DNA of 64,000 nucleotides from assembly GCF_003019815.1 (NCBI RefSeq), contig NZ_CP027773.1, positions 4,767,501-4,831,500 on the forward strand, in the 5' to 3' direction. Each line of letters begins with the position of its first letter. Within the stretch, counting starts at the first letter, position 1. The notes under the pieces were generated by a model that saw only the letters and a list, made by a program, of their open reading frames with translations, was not told the origin of the DNA and did not search any database. This DNA is from Variovorax sp. PMC12 (GTDB lineage: Bacteria > Pseudomonadota > Gammaproteobacteria > Burkholderiales > Burkholderiaceae_C). The translations under genes and the position numbers were made by a program. This document shows positions 57,041-64,000 of this stretch, piece by piece.

Positions 57041-58665
57041 GCAAACTCGAAACCAAACTGAACGCCCGCTCGGCCGACTTCCAGGCCAATGCCGCCGCCA
57101 TGCGCGCGCTGGTCGACGACCTGCGCCAGCAGTTCGCCAAAGTGGAGCAGGGCGGCGGCGAGGCCGCGCGCGCCAAGCACACCGCGCGCGGCAAGCTGCT
57201 GCCGCGCGACCGCGTGGCGGAACTGCTCGACCCGGGCACGCCCTTCCTCGAAATCGCGCCGCTGGCCGCGCATGCGATGTACCTCGACGCCAAGGGGGCC
57301 GAGTCGGCACCGGGCGCGGGCATCATCGCGGGCATCGGCCGGGTGAACGGCGTCGACTGCATGATCGTCTGCAACGACGCCACGGTGAAGGGCGGCACCT
57401 ACTACCCGATGACGGTGAAGAAGCACCTGCGCGCGCAAGAAATCGCCGAGCAGAACCGCCTGCCCTGCATCTACCTGGTCGACTCGGGCGGCGCCAACCT
57501 GCCGAACCAGGACGAGGTGTTTCCCGACCGCGACCACTTCGGCCGCATCTTCTACAACCAGGCCAACATGAGTGCGCAGGGCATTCCGCAGATCGCGGTG
57601 GTCATGGGCTCGTGCACGGCCGGCGGCGCGTATGTGCCGGCCATGAGCGACGAGTCGATCATCGTGAAGAACCAGGGCACCATCTTCCTGGGCGGCCCGC
57701 CGCTGGTGAAGGCGGCCACGGGCGAAGTGGTCACGGCCGAAGACCTGGGCGGCGGCGACGTGCACACGCGCCTGTCGGGCGTGGTCGACCACCTCGCGCA
57801 GAACGACCTGCATGCGCTGGCGCTTGCGCGCACGGCGGTGGCGAACCTCAATGCGAAGAATGCGGGCGCCGAGGCCGCGGACGGCAAGGCGGTGCGCGCG
57901 CCCGAGTTCCCGCGCGAGGAACTGTACGGCGTGATCCCCACCGACACGCGCAAGCCCTTCGACGTGCGGGAGATCATCGCGCGCATCGTCGACGGCAGCG
58001 AGTTCCACGAGTTCAAGGCGCGCTTCGGTGCCACGCTGGTCTGCGGCTTTGCCGAGATCGAGGGCATGCCGGTGGGCATCATCGCGAACAACGGCATCCT
58101 TTTCAGCGAGTCGGCGCAGAAGGGCGCGCACTTCATCGAGCTGTGCTGCCACCGCAAGATCCCGCTGGTGTTCCTTCAGAACATCACCGGCTTCATGGTG
58201 GGCCGCAAGTACGAGAACGAAGGCATCGCGCGCCACGGCGCCAAGATGGTGACGGCCGTGGCCACCGCCAACGTGCCCAAGTTCACCATCATCATCGGCG
58301 GCAGCTTCGGCGCCGGCAACTACGGCATGTGCGGCCGCGCATACAGCCCGCGCTTCCTCTGGATGTGGCCCAACGCGCGCATCAGCGTGATGGGCGGCGA
58401 GCAGGCCGCGAGCGTGCTGGCCACCGTGAAGCGCGACGGCATCGAACTCAAGGGCGGCAGCTGGAGCAAGGAAGAGGAAGAAGCCTTCAAGGCGCCTATC
58501 CGCCAGCAGTACGAGGACCAGGGCCACCCCTACTACGCCACCGCGCGGCTGTGGGACGACGGCATCATCGATCCGGCGGACACGCGCCGCGTGCTGGCGC
58601 TGGGCCTGGCGGCCGCGCGCAACGCGCCGGTGCCCGAGCCGAAGTTCGGCATCTTCCGGATGTAA
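57037..58665 (+). CDS. liuB: Methylcrotonoyl-CoA carboxylase, carboxyltransferase subunit
   Basis: This 542-residue beta subunit moves the carboxyl from biotin to 3-methylcrotonyl-CoA. Two crotonase-like halves are seen: N-terminal PCIYLVDSGGANLPNQDEVFPDRDHFG and AVVMGSCTAGGAYVPAMSDE, and C-terminal NITGFMVGRKYENEGIARHG and GGSFGAGNYGMCGRAYSPRF. Length and the liu context give methylcrotonoyl rather than propionyl specificity. It pairs with the biotin subunit LiuD encoded at 61562. Confidence 0.95.
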
Positions 58666-58686
58666 GAGGCGCCCGAGGAATCCTTC

Positions 58687-59553
58687 ATGACGTTGCGCAA
58701 GCTCGCGTTCATTGCCACCGCTCTGTTGTGCTGCGCGCTCGGCGCGCAGGCCCAGGACGTGGCGCGCCGCGACGTCGAGATTCCGATGACCGTCAAGGGC
58801 TTCTTCGGCGAGTCGCACGTCAAGCTCGCGGCCACCGAATACAAGCCCGAGGGCGACGGGCCGTTTCCGGTGCTGGTGATCAACCACGGCACGCCGCGTT
58901 CGCCTTCCGACTTCGCGAAGATGCAGGACCGCTATGCACGGCAGGCCCAGATGTTCGCGCGCCACGGCTTCCTGGTCATCAACCCGATGCGCCGCGGCTA
59001 CGGCAAGTCCGACGGGCCGTGGGCCGAGAACTACTTCAGCTGCAGCAACCCCGACTACGTGCGCGCCGGCCTGGAGAGCGCCAAGGACATCGGCGCCGCG
59101 CTCGACTACGCCCGCGCGCTGCCGTATGCCGACGCGCAGCGCATCGTGCTGCTGGGCAAGTCGGCCGGCGGCTTCGGCGTGCTGGCACTGTCGAGCCTGA
59201 ACCCGGCCGGCGTGATCGGCACCATCAATTTCGCGGGCGGACGCGGCTCGCGCGGACCGGACGACGTGTGCAACGAGGCCAGCCTGGTGGACGCCTTCGG
59301 CCGCTATGCCTCGACCACGAAGGTGCCGATGCTGTGGGTCTATTCGCAGAACGACCATTTCTTCGGCCCCGCATTGGCGAGCCGGCTGCTGGACGCCTAC
59401 AAGGCCAGGGGCGTGGACGTGCGCTTCGAGGCCGTGCCGCCCTACGGCGACGACGGCCACGCCTTCTTCGAAGGTCGGGACAACGCGGCCATCTGGGTGC
59501 CGATGGTGGATCAGTTCCTTGCGAAGCTGGGGCTGCCACAGCGCCTTCAATGA
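58687..59553 (+). CDS. Exported alpha/beta hydrolase (dienelactone hydrolase-like)
   Basis: This 288-residue protein has a signal peptide ending GAQAQ (about residue 23). The hydrolase core shows VINHGTPRSPSD (oxyanion region), the nucleophile elbow LLGKSAGGFG, an acidic residue in VYSQNDHFF and His in GDDGHAFFEG. It should be periplasmic and cut an ester, thioester or amide. It lies between liuB and liuC (21- and 16-bp gaps), an unusual place for a secreted enzyme; release of a branched acid from an ester is one possibility. Confidence 0.88.
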   Translation: MTLRKLAFIATALLCCALGAQAQDVARRDVEIPMTVKGFFGESHVKLAATEYKPEGDGPFPVLVINHGTPRSPSDFAKMQDRYARQAQMFARHGFLVINPMRRGYGKSDGPWAENYFSCSNPDYVRAGLESAKDIGAALDYARALPYADAQRIVLLGKSAGGFGVLALSSLNPAGVIGTINFAGGRGSRGPDDVCNEASLVDAFGRYASTTKVPMLWVYSQNDHFFGPALASRLLDAYKARGVDVRFEAVPPYGDDGHAFFEGRDNAAIWVPMVDQFLAKLGLPQRLQ

Positions 59554-59569
59554 ACAAACGACAAGAGAC

Positions 59570-60370
59570 ATGAGCGAATACACCAAACTGCAACTGCGCA
59601 TCGACGGCGCCATCGCCCGCATCTGGCTCGACCAGCCCGACGCGCGCAACGCCTTCGACGACGTCGTCATCGCCGAGCTGACGCAGGCCTTCACCGAGGC
59701 CGGCGCATTGCCGCAGGTCAAGGCCATCGTGCTCGGCGCCAACGGCCCGGCCTTCTGCGCGGGCGCGAATCTCAACTGGATGCGCCGCATGGCCGACTAC
59801 ACGCGCGACGAGAACATCGCCGACGCGGGCAAGCTGGCCGCCATGCTGCGCACGATTGCCGAGTGCCCCAAGCCCACCGTCGCGCGCGTGCAGGGCGACG
59901 TGTACGCGGGCGGCATGGGGCTGGTCGCCGCATGCGACATGGCCGTGAGCGTGGACACCGCCTGGTACTGCCTGAGCGAGGTGAAGATCGGCCTGGTGCC
60001 CGCGACCATCAGCCCGTATGTGCTGCGCGCGATGGGCACCCGCGCTTCTCAGCGCTACTTCCTCACGGCCGAGCGCTTCACCGCCGCCGAGGCGCACCGC
60101 ATCGGCTTCGTGCATGAAGTGGTGGCCGCCGACGCGCTCGATGCCAAGGTCGACGAACTGCTGAAGGCGCTGACCGGGGCCAGCCCTGCGGCCGTGCGCG
60201 CCTGCAAGCAGCTGATTGCCGACGTGGACGGCCGAGAGATCGACGATGCGCTGATCGCGAAAACCGTCGAGGGCATTGCCGACATCCGCGCGAGCAACGA
60301 AGGCCGCGAGGGCGTGCAGGCCTTCCTGCAGAAGCGCAAGCCCTCGTGGCTGGAAACGGGCAAGGCCTGA
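59570..60370 (+). CDS. liuC: Enoyl-CoA hydratase, probable methylglutaconyl-CoA hydratase
   Basis: This 266-residue crotonase-family protein has GPAFCAGANLNWMRRMA for the CoA/oxyanion site and ARVQGDVYAGGMGLVAACDMAV with SEVKIGLVPATISPYVLRAMG carrying the catalytic region. In the liu operon this enzyme hydrates 3-methylglutaconyl-CoA to HMG-CoA. Five bp separate it from the SMI1-like gene. HMG-CoA lyase (liuE) is not in the window and may lie to the right. Confidence 0.92.
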   Translation: MSEYTKLQLRIDGAIARIWLDQPDARNAFDDVVIAELTQAFTEAGALPQVKAIVLGANGPAFCAGANLNWMRRMADYTRDENIADAGKLAAMLRTIAECPKPTVARVQGDVYAGGMGLVAACDMAVSVDTAWYCLSEVKIGLVPATISPYVLRAMGTRASQRYFLTAERFTAAEAHRIGFVHEVVAADALDAKVDELLKALTGASPAAVRACKQLIADVDGREIDDALIAKTVEGIADIRASNEGREGVQAFLQKRKPSWLETGKA

Positions 60371-60375
60371 GCACC

Positions 60376-60879
60376 ATGGCGCACGACGCACTCGTCGAAC
60401 GCATGGATGCGTGGCTGGCCGCGCATCGCGCGGACTACCACGCGGTGCTGCAGCCCGGCGTGAGCGATGCCGGCCTCGACGCATTCGAAGCGAAGTTCTC
60501 GCTGAAGCTGCCGGAGGCTTTTCGTGCGCTCTACCGCTGGCGCAACGGCCAGCCGGACAGCAGCTTCGACAGCCTGCAGGGCAACCGCATGTTCAGCGCG
60601 CTCGAGGACATCGCCGACACCAAGGAGATGCTCGACGACATGATCGGCACCGACTTCGAGGACCCCGCCACCTGGCGGCGCGGCTGGGTGCCGTTTCTGT
60701 CGAACGGCGGCGGCAGCTACCTGTGCGTCGACATCGATGCCGAGGGCGGCGGGCAGCCGGGGCAGCTCATCGCCTTCTGGAAAGCCGACGAAGACCGCCC
60801 CGTCGAACATGCGTCGGTCGAGTCATGGCTCGCGGACCTCGTGGCTTCCATGGAAGCCGGCACCATCGAATTCGACTGA
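60376..60879 (+). CDS. SMI1/KNR4 family protein
   Basis: This 167-residue cytoplasmic protein has the SUKH-type core: LDAFEAKFSLKLPEAFRALYRWRNGQ (residues ~35-60), then WVPFLSNGGGSYLCVDID, and QLIAFWKADEDRPVEHASVESWL. Many SUKH proteins are immunity proteins of polymorphic toxins, but here no toxin gene is nearby. It is inside the liu operon, 5 bp after liuC and 15 bp before the DUF4126 gene. Its role is unknown. Confidence 0.88.
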   Translation: MAHDALVERMDAWLAAHRADYHAVLQPGVSDAGLDAFEAKFSLKLPEAFRALYRWRNGQPDSSFDSLQGNRMFSALEDIADTKEMLDDMIGTDFEDPATWRRGWVPFLSNGGGSYLCVDIDAEGGGQPGQLIAFWKADEDRPVEHASVESWLADLVASMEAGTIEFD

Positions 60880-60894
60880 CAGAGAGCCGCCGCC

Positions 60895-61569
60895 ATGAAC
60901 ACCAGCCTCGACATGCCCCAGCTCATCGCACTGGCCGCCGCCATCGGCTGGGCCAGCGGCGTGCGGCTCTACCTGGTCGTGCTGCTGACGGGCATCGTCG
61001 GCTACTTCGGCTGGGTTCCGTTGCCGAGCGGCCTGCAGTTGCTGGCGCACCCGGTGGTCATTGCAGCCAGCGGCTTCATGGTGTTCATCGAATTCTTCGC
61101 CGACAAGATTCCCGGCCTCGATTCGCTGTGGGACGTGGTGCACACCGCCATCCGCATCCCGGCCGGTGCCGCGCTCGCTGCCAGCGTGTTCGGCACCGAC
61201 CACGGCGTGATGGCCATCGTCGCGGCGCTGCTGGGCGGCGGCTTCGCTGCCACGGCGCACGCGGCCAAGGCCACCACGCGCGCGGCCATCAACACCTCGC
61301 CCGAGCCGTTCTCGAACGTGGGCGCCTCGCTGGTCGAGGACTCCATGGTGCCTGCCGGGCTGTGGCTGGCGGTGGCGCACCCTTTCGTCTTTCTCGTGCT
61401 GTTCGTGCTGGTGCTTGTGCTGAGCGTGTGGCTCATCCGCAAGAGCTGGCGTTTCCTCAAGGCGCTGTTCGCCCGCGTGGCCCGCATCTTCAGCGGCCGA
61501 CCCGATCCGGGCGTGGTGCCCGCGTTTCAACTGAAAAAGAATCCTCCGGGAGACACTCCGAATGTTTAA
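60895..61569 (+). CDS. DUF4126 membrane protein
   Basis: This 224-residue protein has about five hydrophobic segments (near residues 10-30, 35-55, 60-75, 95-125 and 155-180) and the conserved GWASGVRLYLVVLLTGI and FADKIPGLDSLWDVVHT blocks of DUF4126. Its function is unknown. It overlaps liuD by 8 bp and so is part of the liu operon transcript. Confidence 0.87.
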   Translation: MNTSLDMPQLIALAAAIGWASGVRLYLVVLLTGIVGYFGWVPLPSGLQLLAHPVVIAASGFMVFIEFFADKIPGLDSLWDVVHTAIRIPAGAALAASVFGTDHGVMAIVAALLGGGFAATAHAAKATTRAAINTSPEPFSNVGASLVEDSMVPAGLWLAVAHPFVFLVLFVLVLVLSVWLIRKSWRFLKALFARVARIFSGRPDPGVVPAFQLKKNPPGDTPNV

Positions 61570-63586
61570 GAAGATCCTCATTGCGAACCGTGGCGAGATC
61601 GCCTGCCGCGTCGCGGCAACTGCGCGCCGCATGGCCATTCGCACGGTCGCCGTGTATTCCGATGCCGACGCGCATGCCAACCACGTGCGTGCCTGCGACG
61701 AGTCGGTGCACCTCGGCGGCAGCGCGCCTAAAGACAGCTACCTGCGCTGGGAAAAGATCCTCGAAGCCGCCAAGGCCACGGGCGCCGAGGCGGTGCACCC
61801 GGGCTACGGCTTCCTGAGCGAGAACGAAGAGTTCGCGCAAGCCTGCGCCGACGCCGGCCTGGTCTTCATCGGCCCGCCGCCCTCGGCCATCAAGGCCATG
61901 GGACTGAAGGCCGAATCGAAGCAACTGATGGAGAAAGCCGGCGTGCCGCTGGTGCCCGGCTACCACGGCCACGACCAGGACCCGCAACTGCTGCAGCGCG
62001 AGGCCGACCGCATCGGCTACCCGGTGCTCATCAAGGCGAGCGCGGGCGGCGGCGGCAAGGGCATGCGCGCGGTCGACAAGGCGGAGGACTTCGCTGCCGC
62101 GCTCGCATCGTGCCAGCGCGAAGCCATCAACAGCTTCGGCGACGACGCGGTGCTGATCGAGAAATACGTGCAGCGCCCGCGCCACATCGAGATCCAGGTG
62201 TTCGGCGACACGCACGGCAACTACGTCTACCTGTTCGAGCGCGACTGCTCGGTGCAGCGCCGCCATCAGAAGGTGCTGGAAGAAGCTCCCGCGCCTGGCA
62301 TGACCGAGGCCATGCGCAAGCAGATGGGCGATGCCGCTGTGGCGGCCGCGCGCGCCGTGAACTACGTGGGCGCGGGCACGGTGGAGTTCATCGTCGAGCA
62401 GCGTGAAGGCGGGGAGATGAACTTCTTCTTCATGGAGATGAACACGCGTCTTCAAGTCGAGCACCCGGTGACCGAAGCCATCACAGGCCTCGACCTCGTC
62501 GAATGGCAACTGCGCGTGGCCTCGGGCGAGGCATTGCCCGCGAAGCAGGCCGACCTGAAGATCCACGGCCACGCCATCGAGGCGCGCATCTGCGCCGAGA
62601 ACCCCGACAACAACTTCCTGCCCGCCACCGGCACCCTGCGCGTGTACCGCAAGCCTCAGGCGACGGCCTTCCAACGCATGGCCCTGACCGGCGCGAGCGC
62701 CGGGGTGCGCATCGACGACGGCGTGCGCGAGGGCGGCGAGATCTCGCCGTTCTACGACTCGATGATCGCCAAGCTCATCGTGCACGGCGCCACGCGCGAC
62801 GAAGCACTGGCGCGGCTCGACGCCGCGCTGGCGCAGGTGCAGATCGTGGGCGTGCAGACCAACGTGCAGTTCCTGCGCGGCATCCTGGCGACCGAATCGT
62901 TCTCCAGGGCCAACCTCGACACCGCGCTGATCGAACGCGAGCGCGCGGTGCTGTTCGACCGCGAGACGCTGGGCCTGCCGCTGGCCGCCGCCGCCGCCAT
63001 CACGCGCACGCTGGTCACCGAATGGCCTGGCAAGATGCCCGACCCCTTTGCCCGCCGCGACGGCTGGCGCTCGCTGGGCGAGTACCGGCGTCATTTCGAC
63101 TTCGAGTTCCGCGGTGCGGCGCAGGCCGCCGTGCTCACCTACAAGCGCGACGGCGGCCTGTGGCTGGAAGCCGGCGGCACCGAGGGTCCGCTGGTGATCG
63201 GCCAGTTCCCGTCGGGCGAATTCGAGGTCGAGTTCGCCGGCATGCGCCAGACGCTCGACGTGCACCTCGACGGCGCCACCGCCCACGTCTTCGCATCGAA
63301 GGGCGCGACGAAGATCACCACCATCGACCGCCTCGCCCACGCTGGCGACGCCCAGGCCGAAGGCGGCCGGCTCACCGCGCCCATGCCGGGCAAGGTGGTG
63401 TCGTTCGCCGTCAAGGCCGGCGACAAGGTCAGCCGCGGCCAGCCGCTCGCGGTGATGGAAGCCATGAAAATGGAGCACACCATCGCGGCACCGGCCGACG
63501 GCACCGTGGAGGAACTGATGTTCGCCCCCGGCGAGCAGGTGGCCGAAGGCGACGAATTGTTGCGAATGGCCGCCGCAACGGTTTAA
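61562..63586 (+). CDS. liuD: Methylcrotonoyl-CoA carboxylase, biotin-carrying subunit
   Basis: This 674-residue alpha subunit has a biotin carboxylase domain (1-450: KKILIANRGEIACRV, KASAGGGGKGMRAV, EMNTRLQVEHPVTE), a linking BT domain and a biotinyl domain at the C-terminus with EAMKMEH (biotinylated Lys about 636). It carboxylates biotin with ATP and bicarbonate and works with LiuB. Acetyl- or propionyl-CoA carboxylase subunits look alike; the operon fixes the assignment. It overlaps the previous gene by 8 bp. Confidence 0.94.
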   Translation: MFKKILIANRGEIACRVAATARRMAIRTVAVYSDADAHANHVRACDESVHLGGSAPKDSYLRWEKILEAAKATGAEAVHPGYGFLSENEEFAQACADAGLVFIGPPPSAIKAMGLKAESKQLMEKAGVPLVPGYHGHDQDPQLLQREADRIGYPVLIKASAGGGGKGMRAVDKAEDFAAALASCQREAINSFGDDAVLIEKYVQRPRHIEIQVFGDTHGNYVYLFERDCSVQRRHQKVLEEAPAPGMTEAMRKQMGDAAVAAARAVNYVGAGTVEFIVEQREGGEMNFFFMEMNTRLQVEHPVTEAITGLDLVEWQLRVASGEALPAKQADLKIHGHAIEARICAENPDNNFLPATGTLRVYRKPQATAFQRMALTGASAGVRIDDGVREGGEISPFYDSMIAKLIVHGATRDEALARLDAALAQVQIVGVQTNVQFLRGILATESFSRANLDTALIERERAVLFDRETLGLPLAAAAAITRTLVTEWPGKMPDPFARRDGWRSLGEYRRHFDFEFRGAAQAAVLTYKRDGGLWLEAGGTEGPLVIGQFPSGEFEVEFAGMRQTLDVHLDGATAHVFASKGATKITTIDRLAHAGDAQAEGGRLTAPMPGKVVSFAVKAGDKVSRGQPLAVMEAMKMEHTIAAPADGTVEELMFAPGEQVAEGDELLRMAAATV

Positions 63587-63645
63587 CCCCGTTCCGGGCG
63601 CTGGCCCGTATCAGCTGCGGTAGTCATTCTTTCAAAGGGATTTTC

Positions 63646-64000
63646 ATGACCGCTCGCAGGCCCTTCGCTTCTTTCTTCCTCGCCCGCCATCGCTCAGGGC
63701 TCGCCCTGCTGGCCCTGGCCGCCGCCCTGTCGCTGGCCGGCTGCGGCCGCAACAACGGGCATGACGAATCGCTCGCCCGGCCGGCACCTCCGCCCGCACC
63801 CATGCAGGCCGCCGCCGGCTACGGCGGTGGCGTCGCGATGAAGGAGTCGCGCTCGCGAATGGCCGACACGGCCGCGGAGCCGTCGGCGGCCGAGGCGTCG
63901 TCGGCGCAGGACTCGCCGCTGCAGCGCTTCCTCGCCGTGCGGCAGGACTTGAACGTCGAAGTGCCGGCGGAGCAACTGGCCGACGCATGGGGCAAGGTGC
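63646..64000 (+). CDS. DUF4349-type lipoprotein, partial
   Basis: The gene is cut by the right window edge, and only the first ~118 residues are visible. A lipoprotein signal with lipobox LAGC (Cys about 33) is followed by an Ala/Pro-rich linker and then RFLAVRQDLNVEVPAEQLADAWGKV, which resembles the start of the DUF4349 domain (often ended by a coiled coil and a membrane helix). It lies 59 bp after liuD; AAGGGA precedes the ATG. Its function is unknown. Confidence 0.75.
   Translation, partial: MTARRPFASFFLARHRSGLALLALAAALSLAGCGRNNGHDESLARPAPPPAPMQAAAGYGGGVAMKESRSRMADTAAEPSAAEASSAQDSPLQRFLAVRQDLNVEVPAEQLADAWGKV

Noticed and set aside
60376..60879. SMI1/KNR4 protein as immunity partner of a contact-dependent toxin
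   Set aside because: No toxin, Rhs, CdiA or VgrG gene lies nearby; it sits in a metabolic operon.

Overview
The window is high-GC, gene-dense bacterial chromosome, most likely from a betaproteobacterium of the Comamonadaceae close to Variovorax. This assignment is inferred from gene content and gene order: hpd/phhA with a divergent Lrp regulator, glyQ-glyS-gmhB-plsC, a liu leucine cluster, aceK, riboswitch-controlled thiC, and the style of the intergenic repeats. No database search was possible. The window opens inside a 23S rRNA gene and ends inside a lipoprotein gene. It holds about 60 protein genes, no tRNA and no CRISPR array that I can see, and no transposase.

Layout. 1-1116: end of an rRNA operon (23S 3' part, 5S, terminator). 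1150-3774: acyl-CoA ligase and an abutting metallo-beta-lactamase-fold (MBL) hydrolase. 3891-7369: phenylalanine/tyrosine catabolism (hpd, a PheC-like lipoprotein, phhA) with a divergent Lrp regulator. 7487-10771: acetyltransferase, corC, lnt. 10778-17620: a seven-gene operon on the minus strand (flavodoxin-like reductase, cytosine-deaminase-like amidohydrolase, creatininase-like hydrolase, THI5/NMT1-type ABC importer, FAD-linked oxidase) that looks like uptake and breakdown of a pyrimidine or other N-heterocycle. 17972-23188: compact archaic chaperone-usher (Csu-like) pilus cluster. 23389-27979: RutR-like TetR regulator, secreted asparaginase, PAP2 phosphatase, phosphoesterase, lipid kinase.

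28180-34409: glyQS, a two-gene nucleotidyltransferase-type cassette, gmhB, plsC and a metalloprotease-like gene, all packed on the plus strand. 34426-38569: SDR, pseudouridine synthase, a leucine-rich-repeat/protein-kinase fusion and a second MBL hydrolase. That hydrolase is divergent from a LiuR-type MerR gene across a perfect 20-bp palindrome. 39116-47990: carbonic anhydrase, aceK, thiolase, carboxypeptidase, acyl-CoA dehydrogenase, phosphoesterase, amidase. 48013-52563: LuxR regulator, YchJ, then TPP riboswitch-thiC-HAD-thioredoxin. 52594-52833: two inverted, covarying hairpin elements. 52872-64000: AraC regulator divergent from the leucine/isovalerate (liu) operon (liuA, acyl-CoA ligase, liuB, hydrolase, liuC, SMI1, DUF4126, liuD).

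The common theme is amino-acid and acyl-CoA catabolism with local regulators: Lrp for Phe/Tyr, LiuR and AraC for Leu/isovalerate, and a RutR-like protein beside asparaginase. The least explained parts are the 10.8-17.6 kb operon, the structured repeats at 52.6-52.8 kb, the LRR-kinase gene, the cassette at 31.3-32.1 kb and the orphan protein ending the pilus cluster.
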